Shown here piece by piece: positions 8,542-16,164 of a DNA stretch of 64,000 nucleotides. The notes below the pieces were generated by a model. It saw only the letters and a list, made by a program, of their open reading frames with translations. It was not told the DNA's origin and ran no database searches. Every line of letters begins with the position of its first letter. Positions within the stretch are counted from its first letter, which is position 1. Origin of the DNA: UBA6918 sp040754425 (lineage in GTDB: Bacteria > Pseudomonadota > Gammaproteobacteria > Burkholderiales > Thiobacillaceae); NCBI GenBank assembly GCA_040754425.1, contig JBFMCR010000014.1:124001-188000 (forward strand), in the 5' to 3' direction. The translations under genes were made by a program, and so were the position numbers.

Positions 8542-9036
8542 TCACCTGTCGAAATGAATATGTTCGGCCACTTTGGCGGGCAGCAGCGGCATCGCCTCCA
8601 CGGCCAGTTTCTCCAGCACTCCGGAAGATAGCGCATTTTTCCAGAAACCGGTCTGCGGCAGCGCCGTGAGGCCGGCAACCAGGGTCAGGGCGACGAGGAT
8701 GACCACGCCGCGCAGCAGGCCAAACGCCCCGCCCACCGCCTTGTCGGCCGCCCCCAGTCCGACCGCGCCCAGCATCCCCTTGACCAGACGCCCCAGCAAC
8801 ATGACGACGATCATCACCGCCAGGAACAGCACGACAAAAGCAACGATATTGCGCATGCCTTCGCTTTCCACGTCCATGGGCAACAAGGGCGACACCGCTG
8901 CCGCCCCGAGTTTCGCCGCGACGAATGCAAGTACCCACGAGGCCAGGGAAAAAACCTCCGCGACCAGCCCGCGCAAAAACCCGAGCACGACGGAAGCGGC
9001 AAGAACCAGAGCCATGATCCAGTCGAGCGCGGTCAT
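8542..9036 (-). CDS. cvpA: CvpA family membrane protein
   Basis: A 164-residue inner-membrane protein with about four hydrophobic segments (residues 5-25, 30-48, 64-86, 100-122) and a Gly-rich G-x-x-x-G pattern (GLGAADKAVGGAFGLLRG). CvpA proteins are required for colicin V production in E. coli and contribute to envelope stress tolerance; the biochemical role is unclear. The start overlaps the SPOR gene stop by 4 bp (ATGA), and purF follows. Confidence 0.93.
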   Translation of the reverse strand: MTALDWIMALVLAASVVLGFLRGLVAEVFSLASWVLAFVAAKLGAAAVSPLLPMDVESEGMRNIVAFVVLFLAVMIVVMLLGRLVKGMLGAVGLGAADKAVGGAFGLLRGVVILVALTLVAGLTALPQTGFWKNALSSGVLEKLAVEAMPLLPAKVAEHIHFDR

Positions 9037-9584
9037 TTCTCGACGACCTTGCCGGCGATGCCGGCTGCGGCCAGTTTCGCCTGCAGCGATTCGGCCTCGG
9101 CGCGGCTCGCAAAGGCGCCCACGCGTATGCGCGTGCTGGCGCCCACGCTGTCGCTGTAAGGCTTGAACCCGAGCGACTCGATGCGCATGCGCAATCTTTC
9201 CGCATTCGCCTTGTCCGCGAAGACGCCGGCCTGTACCGCGTAGACGGCAGCGGTTGGTGCGGGCGCGGGGGACGGGCGGGCCGACTGCGCAGTTGCCGGC
9301 CTGGCGGGGACGGGCTTGGGCGCCTTTACCGGTTTGGGGTTGTCACTGGATACCGGGGCCGGCCCGGCCACGGGATTTTCCGCGGGGGCGAATTCGACCG
9401 CGTTTTGCGGCAGCGCCTGCCTCGCCGCCGGCGGCATGCGCACTTCCAGGGGCCCGGCCGGCGGCGGCCGGTCTTCCAGCACCAGCGGCAGAATGACGAC
9501 TGCGACGATGGTCAGCGCGACCGCGCCGATCAGCCGGCGACGTGCCCGGCGCTTAAGGCCATCGTCAGGAAGAGGGGCTGACAT
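9033..9584 (-). CDS. SPOR-domain membrane protein (DedD/FtsN-like)
   Basis: A 183-residue bitopic protein. It has a short basic cytoplasmic start (KRRARRR), one transmembrane helix (about 17-37, LIGAVALTIVAVVILPLVL), a Pro/Ala-rich periplasmic linker and a C-terminal SPOR domain (about 110-183, YAVQAGVFADKANAERL to IRVGAFASRAEAESL). SPOR domains bind denuded glycan strands at the division septum. It overlaps folC by 20 bp and cvpA by 4 bp, in the arrangement folC-dedD-cvpA-purF known from many proteobacteria. Confidence 0.92.
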   Translation of the reverse strand: MSAPLPDDGLKRRARRRLIGAVALTIVAVVILPLVLEDRPPPAGPLEVRMPPAARQALPQNAVEFAPAENPVAGPAPVSSDNPKPVKAPKPVPARPATAQSARPSPAPAPTAAVYAVQAGVFADKANAERLRMRIESLGFKPYSDSVGASTRIRVGAFASRAEAESLQAKLAAAGIAGKVVEK

Positions 9585-10836
9585 CGGAATAGGCGTTCAA
9601 AATTTCCGCAACGGTGTAAAACGACCCGAAGACCGTGATTCTATCACTTTCGCCAGCGCGAAGTTTCGCCGCACGGAAGGCGGCAAGCGGGTCGGCAAAC
9701 GCCTCCGTCGGCGCGTCCGACTGCGCGCGCACGCGCGCTGCCAGCGACTCGCCGCTGCGGCCGCGCCCGCCACCGAGTCCGGCGACGAACCAGGCATCGA
9801 AACACCCTGCCAGCGCCGCGATGACGCCGTCCGCATCCTTGTCTGCCAGCATGGCGAAAACCGCCCAGGATTTGCCCTTGGCCGGGTCGCTGCCCAGATT
9901 GTCCGCCAGCGCCCGCGCGGATTGGGGGTTGTGCGCCACATCCAGCACCACTTCGACCGGCCCGGCCAGGCGCTGGAAACGGCCCGGCAGACGGGCCCCG
10001 GAAAGACCCCTGGAAATCGCAGCCGGCGAGACCGGCAGGATGTCTGCCGCTGCGGACAAGGCCGCCAGCGCAGCTGCCGCGTTGCCCAGCTGGAAGCCGC
10101 CCGGCAACGCGGGCAGGGGCAAACCCGTCAATTCGCACTCGCCCAGGCGGAAGCGCCATGTCCCGTCGTCCCCGGCAAAGACGAAGTCGCGGCCCGACCT
10201 CAGCAGCTTCGCGCCGATCGCCCGGGCATGATCGAGCAGGCTTTGCGGCGGGTCAGCATCGCCGCAGACTGCAGGCTTGCCGGGACGGAAGATGCCGGCC
10301 TTCTCGAAGCCGATGGCTTCGCGGCTGTCGCCCAGCCAGCCCTGGTGATCGAGGTCGACCGTGGTCACGACGGAAACCGCCGGCTCGAACACGTTGACGG
10401 CGTCCAGCCGTCCGCCCAGGCCGACCTCGAGGATCGCCACCTCGACGCCGGCCCGCACGAACTGCCAGACCGCGCCGAGGGTGCCGTGTTCGAAATAGGT
10501 GAGGGAAACCCCGCCGCGCGCCTCCTCCACGGCCTGCAGGCCGGCCGCGATATCCGCATCGGATGCTTCAACGCCGTCGATGCGCACGCGCTCGTTGTAG
10601 CGCAGCAGGTGCGGCGAGGTGTAAAGCCCGGTCTTGAAGCCCTGCGCCCGCAGGATGGCCTCGAGATAGGCGCAGGCGGAGCCCTTGCCGTTGGTACCGC
10701 CCACGAGGATGACGGGAAAATCGGGCTGCAGGCCCATGGCATCGCGCACCCGCGCCACGCGCTCGAGCCCCAGCTCGACGGCGGACGGATGCGCCCGCTC
10801 CAGGCGGGCAAGCCAATCAGAAAGCTCAGAGCCCAT
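9565..10836 (-). CDS. folC: Folylpolyglutamate synthase / dihydrofolate synthase
   Basis: Adds glutamate to dihydropteroate and to tetrahydrofolates. The 423-residue Mur-ligase-fold enzyme has the ATP-binding loop GGTNGKGSACAYLE near residue 47, the TSPHLLRYNERVRIDG segment, and a C-terminal glutamate-ligase domain beginning near LDVAHNPQSA. Length is normal for the bifunctional enzyme. A 69-bp palindromic repeat lies between it and accD; the SPOR gene overlaps its 3' end. Confidence 0.96.
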   Translation of the reverse strand: MGSELSDWLARLERAHPSAVELGLERVARVRDAMGLQPDFPVILVGGTNGKGSACAYLEAILRAQGFKTGLYTSPHLLRYNERVRIDGVEASDADIAAGLQAVEEARGGVSLTYFEHGTLGAVWQFVRAGVEVAILEVGLGGRLDAVNVFEPAVSVVTTVDLDHQGWLGDSREAIGFEKAGIFRPGKPAVCGDADPPQSLLDHARAIGAKLLRSGRDFVFAGDDGTWRFRLGECELTGLPLPALPGGFQLGNAAAALAALSAAADILPVSPAAISRGLSGARLPGRFQRLAGPVEVVLDVAHNPQSARALADNLGSDPAKGKSWAVFAMLADKDADGVIAALAGCFDAWFVAGLGGGRGRSGESLAARVRAQSDAPTEAFADPLAAFRAAKLRAGESDRITVFGSFYTVAEILNAYSDVSPSS

Positions 10837-10874
10837 CGTTGAAGAGCGTGGCCCGAATGAAACCAGAAAACATG

Positions 10875-10943
10875 AACAGGGAGGGTGGGAGGGTAAGAGA
10901 GGGGGAGCAGTTTTTCTCCCTTGGCTCCCTTAACCTCCCTGTT
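10875..10943. repeat. Intergenic palindrome, type A copy 1
   Basis: Left arm begins AACAGGGAGGGTGGGAGGGT and the right arm ends CTCCCTTAACCTCCCTGTT, giving an imperfect inverted repeat of roughly 25-30 bp per arm. It fills most of the accD-folC gap. Two further copies with the same arm sequence lie at 20949-21023 and 35923-36002. Confidence 0.8.
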
Positions 10944-10961
10944 ACTCAATTCGCTTTATTC

Positions 10962-11828
<867 letters not shown>

Positions 11829-11850
11829 AAAAAACATCCTAGCTCTATCC

Positions 11851-11873
11851 CCCTCTCCCTTAAGGGGAGAGGG
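11851..11873. repeat. CCCTCTCCC hairpin repeat, copy 1
   Basis: CCCTCTCCC, a 4-nt TTAA loop, then GGGGAGAGGG: a near-perfect hairpin just upstream of accD. Its partner lies about 50 bp away in the same trpA-accD gap. Confidence 0.75.
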
Positions 11874-11921
11874 CGGGGTGAGGGTGAAACGCACCCACGC
11901 GTATTCATCTTTCCATCAATC

Positions 11922-11944
11922 TCCTCTCCCTTGAGGGGAGAGGG
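11922..11944. repeat. CCCTCTCCC hairpin repeat, copy 2
   Basis: TCCTCTCCC-TTGA-GGGGAGAGGG, almost the same as the hairpin at 11851-11873. The two stand as direct repeats of a palindrome in the 150-bp gap between trpA and accD. A related element occurs at 39031-39067. Confidence 0.72.
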
Positions 11945-11978
11945 CAGGACGAGGGCGGCTACACCCCCGGCGTTCATT

Positions 11979-12785
11979 TCACCTGGTCGCGGCATCGACG
12001 CCGCGGCGCAGCGCTTCCACCAGGTATTTCACGCGCTTTACCATTTCGTTTTCCGGCGCCGTCTCGATCTCGCTCACGATGCGGCTGCCCACCACCACGG
12101 CATCGGCAATGCGCGCGATGGCCTCGGCAGTCTGGGCGTCACGGATGCCGAAGCCGACACCCACCGGCAGGGCGCAGTGTTTGCGGATCATGGCAAGCTT
12201 GTCCGCCACCTCCACGGTATCGAGGTTGGCCGCGCCGGTCACGCCCTTGAGCGAAACATAGTAAACGAAACCGCCGGCCGCCTTCGCCACTTCCTCCACG
12301 CGCGATTCCGGCGTGGTGGGCGAAAGCAGGAAAATGGGATCGAGGCCGTGCGACTTGAACACGTCCGCCACGCCGTGCGATTCCTCCGGCGGAATGTCCA
12401 CCGTCAGCGCGCCGTCCACGCCGGCATCTGTCGCGGCCTTGGCAAAAGCCTCGTAGCCCATGCGTTCGACCGGGTTGGCATAGCCCATCAGCACCACCGG
12501 CGTCTTTGCGTTGCTCTTGCGGAACTCCGCCACCATGGCGAGCACGTCCTTGAGCCCCACCTTGTTGGCCAGCGCGCGCTCGGAAGCGCGCTGGATCACG
12601 GGGCCGTCGGCCATGGGATCGGAAAACGGCACGCCCAGTTCGATGATGTCGGCGCCGGCTTCCACCAGCGTGTGCATGAGGGGCACGGTAAAGCCCTTGC
12701 CGGGGTCGCCCGCGGTAATAAAGGGAATCAAGGCTTTCCTGCCTTCGCGCTTGAGCCTGTCGAAGGTACTGCTGATGCGTGACAT
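11979..12785 (-). CDS. trpA: Tryptophan synthase alpha subunit
   Basis: Cleaves indole-3-glycerol phosphate to indole, which is channelled to TrpB. The 268-residue TIM barrel has the catalytic Glu in IIELGVPFSDPMADGP and Asp in GALTVDIPPEE, and the phosphate-binding GVGFGIRDAQT region. The ATG at 12785 (MSRISSTFDRLK) starts 8 bp after the trpB stop. Confidence 0.97.
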   Translation of the reverse strand: MSRISSTFDRLKREGRKALIPFITAGDPGKGFTVPLMHTLVEAGADIIELGVPFSDPMADGPVIQRASERALANKVGLKDVLAMVAEFRKSNAKTPVVLMGYANPVERMGYEAFAKAATDAGVDGALTVDIPPEESHGVADVFKSHGLDPIFLLSPTTPESRVEEVAKAAGGFVYYVSLKGVTGAANLDTVEVADKLAMIRKHCALPVGVGFGIRDAQTAEAIARIADAVVVGSRIVSEIETAPENEMVKRVKYLVEALRRGVDAATR

Positions 12786-12793
12786 GTTTTTCT

Positions 12794-13993
12794 TCAAAGT
12801 TGAATGCCGAAAATCCTGGCCACGGTATTGATGTCCTTGTCGCCGCGGCCGGAAAGGTTGACCAGGATGATCTGATCCTGCCTCATGGTGGGGGCGAGCT
12901 TTTTGGCCTGCGCCAGCGCGTGGCTGGATTCCAGCGCGGGAATGATGCCCTCGAACCTGCACAGGTCGTGGAAGGCTTGCAGGGCCTCGTCGTCGTTGAT
13001 GGCGACGTACTCGGCCTTGTGCGCGTCCTTGAGCCAAGCATGCTCGGGGCCGACGCCAGGATAGTCGAGGCCTGCGGAGACGGAATGGGTTTCGATGATC
13101 TGGCCGTTCTCATCCTGCATGAGATAGCTTCTGAAGCCGTGCAGCACGCCCGGCGTGCCCGCAGTGAGCGGCGCGGCGTGGCGGCCGCTGTCCACGCCAG
13201 AGCCGCCCGCTTCCACGCCGATGAGCTTGACCTTGGGATGGGCGAGATAGGGATGGAACATGCCGATGGCATTGGAGCCGCCGCCCACGCAGGCCACCAC
13301 GACGTCGGGCTGCCGGCCGGCAAGCTGCTTCATCTGCTTGATGGCCTCTCTGCCGATCACGCACTGGAAATCGCGCACCAGCATGGGATAGGGATGAGGC
13401 CCGGCGGCGGTGCCGAGGATGTAGAAAGTGGTCTCGACGTTGGTGACCCAGTCGCGCATGGCTTCGTTCAACGCGTCCTTGAGCGTCTTCGAGCCGGAAG
13501 ACACCGGCACCACGGTGGCGCCCAAAAGCTTCATGCGGAACACGTTGGGGGCCTGGCGCTGCACGTCCTCGGCGCCCATGTACACCACGCATTCCATGCC
13601 GTAGCGCGCGGCGACGGTGGCCGAGGCCACGCCGTGCTGGCCGGCACCGGTCTCGGCGATCACGCGCTTCTTGCCCATGCGCCTTGCCAGCAAGGCCTGG
13701 CCGATGGTGTTGTTGATCTTGTGCGCGCCGGTGTGGTTGAGGTCTTCGCGCTTGAGATAGATCTGCGCGCCGCCGTACTGCTCGCTCAATCTTTTGGCGT
13801 GGTACACCGGGCTGGGTCGGCCGACGTAGTGCTTGAGCTCGTACTCGAACTCGGCCACGAATGCGGGATCCTTGCGCGCCTTGTCGTATTCCGCGCGCAA
13901 TTCCTCCAGCGCCGCCATCAGCGTCTCGGCCACGAAAATGCCGCCGTAGGGTCCGAAATGGCCGCGGGCATCGGGAAGGTCGTCAAGGTTCAT
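12794..13993 (-). CDS. trpB: Tryptophan synthase beta subunit
   Basis: PLP enzyme joining indole and serine to tryptophan. The 399-residue product has the PLP lysine in GAHKINNTIGQ, the catalytic Glu in ETGAGQHGVA, the phosphate-binding GGGSNA and the Ser-rich end segment. The start at 13993 (MNLDDLPDARGHFGPYGG) is the family N-terminus. No leader peptide or attenuator is visible upstream; instead a 69-bp palindromic repeat (type B) separates it from trpF. Confidence 0.97.
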   Translation of the reverse strand: MNLDDLPDARGHFGPYGGIFVAETLMAALEELRAEYDKARKDPAFVAEFEYELKHYVGRPSPVYHAKRLSEQYGGAQIYLKREDLNHTGAHKINNTIGQALLARRMGKKRVIAETGAGQHGVASATVAARYGMECVVYMGAEDVQRQAPNVFRMKLLGATVVPVSSGSKTLKDALNEAMRDWVTNVETTFYILGTAAGPHPYPMLVRDFQCVIGREAIKQMKQLAGRQPDVVVACVGGGSNAIGMFHPYLAHPKVKLIGVEAGGSGVDSGRHAAPLTAGTPGVLHGFRSYLMQDENGQIIETHSVSAGLDYPGVGPEHAWLKDAHKAEYVAINDDEALQAFHDLCRFEGIIPALESSHALAQAKKLAPTMRQDQIILVNLSGRGDKDINTVARIFGIQL

Positions 13994-14022
13994 GGATCGA
14001 ACTCGATATATAAATTTTCTGC

Positions 14023-14091
14023 ACAAGGAGGACAGGAGGACAGGAGTAGCCTGGTATCGGGTTTCCTCCTGTCCTCTTGTCCTCCTTGTTC
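14023..14091. repeat. Intergenic palindrome, type B copy 1
   Basis: Left arm ACAAGGAGGACAGGAGGACA and right arm ending CCTCTTGTCCTCCTTGTT form a long inverted repeat with a loop of roughly 15 bp. It occupies the whole trpF-trpB gap. Related copies lie at 45815-45967 and 60843-60932. A terminator function is doubtful because no T-tract follows either arm. Confidence 0.82.
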
Positions 14092-14725
14092 AAGGTTTGA
14101 ATGTATTCATGGCGCGGTGCGCGTTCTCGACAAACGCTGCCACCCTGACCGCATCCTTGATGCCGGGGGCGCTTTCCACGCCGCTGCTGACATCCACCGC
14201 CCAGGGCCGCACGGTTTTCACTGCCAATGCGACATTGTCCGGATTCAGCCCGCCTGACAGCACGATGGGCCTGGGCAGGCCTGTCGGAATCAAATTCCAG
14301 TCGAAACGCTCGCCGGTGCCGCCCGGCACGCCGGGCACGTAGGCATCCAGCAGCAAGGCGCGCGCATCGCAAAAATCCGCGCAGTATTTTACCAAATCGG
14401 TGCCTTCCCTCATGCGCACGGCCTTGAGATAGGGCCTGGCAAAGCCGCGGCAGTAGGACGGCGATTCATCGCCATGGAATTGCAAGAGGTCCAGCGGCAC
14501 CGCTTCGAGCACCGCCTTTACCAGGGCCGGCTCGGCATCGACGAACAGGCCGACCGACTGCACGAAGGGCGGCAGTTCCCTCACCAGCGCGGCTGCCCGG
14601 GAAATCTCCAGGTGGCGCGGGCTTTGGGCGTGAAACACGAAGCCGAGCGCATCCGCGCCGGCATTGCAGGCGGCAGTGAGGTCTTCGGCTCGGGTGATGC
14701 CGCAGATTTTTACGCGCACGGCCAT
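14090..14725 (-). CDS. trpF: Phosphoribosylanthranilate isomerase
   Basis: Third pathway-specific step of tryptophan synthesis (Amadori rearrangement). The 211-residue TIM barrel has the catalytic Cys in VKICGITRAEDL and Asp in WAVDVSSGVE, plus LQFHGDE and LSGGLNPDNV. The start (MAVRVKICG) lies 16 bp inside the 3' end of truA, so the pair is probably translationally coupled. The last codon touches the outer arm of the type B palindrome. Confidence 0.96.
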   Translation of the reverse strand: MAVRVKICGITRAEDLTAACNAGADALGFVFHAQSPRHLEISRAAALVRELPPFVQSVGLFVDAEPALVKAVLEAVPLDLLQFHGDESPSYCRGFARPYLKAVRMREGTDLVKYCADFCDARALLLDAYVPGVPGGTGERFDWNLIPTGLPRPIVLSGGLNPDNVALAVKTVRPWAVDVSSGVESAPGIKDAVRVAAFVENAHRAMNTFKP

Positions 14726-15492
14726 GAATTTCTGCCACTTTCCGGCAAGCCAAAATGCGAAGCATACCGGATATACGTCAGATACAGGCCGTCGGGCATG
14801 AAGGTCGGCGCGGCACGGGTGCGATCCTTGTGCGCGAGCAGTTCGTCGATCCATGCAGGCGCGGCTTCTCCCGCGCCGATGTGCACCAGGCAGCCCATGA
14901 TGTTGCGCACCATGTGGTGCAGGAAGCCGTCGGCGCGAAAGTCGCATGCCAGGAAATCGCCATGGCGCGTGATGACCGCCCGCCGCATTTCCTTTTCCGG
15001 CGACTTCGCCTGGCATTCGGCGGCGCGAAACGCCGAGAAGTCATGCCGGCCCAGCAGCCTGTCTGCCGCCGCCTGCATCGCTCGTGCATCCAGCGGACGG
15101 TGATGCCAGCCCACCTTGCCTGCCATCAGGGCGGGGCGCACCGGATGGTTGAGCAGCACATAGCGGTAGCCGCGCTCTTCCACGGCAAAGCGCGCATGGA
15201 AGTCCTCCGGCATTTCTTTGGCCCAGGTCACGGCAATCCCGCCAGGAAGATGGGTATTGACCCCGCGCACCCAGGCGGTCAGGGGCCGTGCGCTCGCCAC
15301 GTCGAAATGCGCGACCTGGAAACTCGCATGCACGCCGGTATCGGTGCGGCCGGCAGCGGTTACGGCAAGCTTTTCGCCGGCGATTTCCGCCACGGCCTTT
15401 TCCACATGGTCCTGGATGCCGCAGCCAGAGGGCTGCGACTGCCAGCCGCAAAAACCCCGGCCGTCGTACTCGAGCCCGATGGCGATCCTCAT
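14710..15492 (-). CDS. truA: tRNA pseudouridine(38-40) synthase
   Basis: Isomerises uridines 38-40 of tRNA anticodon arms. The 260-residue product has the catalytic Asp in AAGRTDTGVHA and the family segments LEYDGRGFCGWQ and FLHHMVRNIMG. The ATG at 15492 overlaps the end of the preceding membrane-protein gene by 4 bp (ATGA). Placement between the fimV region and trpF is typical of betaproteobacteria. Confidence 0.96.
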   Translation of the reverse strand: MRIAIGLEYDGRGFCGWQSQPSGCGIQDHVEKAVAEIAGEKLAVTAAGRTDTGVHASFQVAHFDVASARPLTAWVRGVNTHLPGGIAVTWAKEMPEDFHARFAVEERGYRYVLLNHPVRPALMAGKVGWHHRPLDARAMQAAADRLLGRHDFSAFRAAECQAKSPEKEMRRAVITRHGDFLACDFRADGFLHHMVRNIMGCLVHIGAGEAAPAWIDELLAHKDRTRAAPTFMPDGLYLTYIRYASHFGLPESGRNSWPCA

Positions 15493-16127
15493 GCCGTCAG
15501 CCTGGCCAGTACCGCGCCCAGCAGCGCGGCGGCCCCGGCCAGCACCAGCGCGTCGCGCAGGCCGACGCCGGCCAGCGGCAGACGGATTTCCTCCGGCCCG
15601 GCCTGCACATCGATCGGCGATCTCAGTTGCGCCAGCCAGTCGCGCGCCTTGCGCGGCTGCTCCAGGCGCTCCAGCGTCAGCGCCAGCCGCACCGCCAGGG
15701 CGCGGCGATCCAGCCCCAGCCAGCCCAGTGGACGCGCGAGTAGATAGATGCCCGCCGCCAGCTGCCGTGGCGAAAACTCCGCCATGAGCCGCGCCAGCGC
15801 CGCCAGCAAAAGAACCAGGCGGACAATGCGGATCAGGCCCGCCTCCAGTCCTTCGAGCGTGGGGCTGAATTCCGACGGCCAGGCCAGCGTGCCGGGAATC
15901 GTCCAGGCATGCAGGCAGGCGAGCGCCAGCCACAGCCAGCGCGCCTTCCATACCAGGCGCAGAAAGCGCTGCCCGGCTTCGGCATGCGCCAGCAGCAGCG
16001 CCAGCACGGCTGCCAGCCAGGGCAATTGCCGAGGTGCCGCCGACTCGACCGCAACCGCGACCAGCAGCCAGCTGAAAATGGAAACCGCCGGGTGGTATTC
16101 CCGGCGGTTCTCGATGTCGGACGCCAT
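15489..16127 (-). CDS. Putative CbiQ/EcfT-like membrane protein
   Basis: A 212-residue hydrophobic protein with about four or five membrane segments and a long charged C-terminal helix region. The N-terminus has HPAVSIFSWLLVAVAVE. The later Arg-rich stretch AVRLALTLERLEQPRKARDW resembles the coupling helices of energy-coupling-factor T components. No ECF ATPase or substrate-binding gene is adjacent, so a transport role is inferred from fold resemblance only. A 10-bp perfect stem (16083-16109) covers codons 7-15. truA follows with a 4-bp overlap. Confidence 0.6.
   Translation of the reverse strand: MASDIENRREYHPAVSIFSWLLVAVAVESAAPRQLPWLAAVLALLLAHAEAGQRFLRLVWKARWLWLALACLHAWTIPGTLAWPSEFSPTLEGLEAGLIRIVRLVLLLAALARLMAEFSPRQLAAGIYLLARPLGWLGLDRRALAVRLALTLERLEQPRKARDWLAQLRSPIDVQAGPEEIRLPLAGVGLRDALVLAGAAALLGAVLARLTA
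16083..16109 (-). terminator. Stem-loop overlapping the start of the EcfT-like gene
   Basis: On the minus strand AACCGCCGGG, 7 nt, CCCGGCGGTT form a perfect 10-bp stem, followed by TTCCATTTTC. It lies about 55 bp beyond the fimV stop and could act as a weak fimV terminator or as a translation-control hairpin for the next gene. The T-tract is interrupted. Confidence 0.4.
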
Positions 16128-16164
16128 GGCCGAAACTATGGCGTTTCAGCGGGGAAAAGGCAAC

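Noticed and set aside
14023..14091. trp attenuator or leader peptide upstream of trpB
   Set aside because: The palindrome there is a dispersed repeat also found at unrelated loci, has no Trp-codon-rich frame and no T-tract.
14710..15951. Extended 413-residue form of truA
   Set aside because: The N-terminal extension is an out-of-frame translation of the EcfT-like gene; the TruA start is the ATG at 15492.
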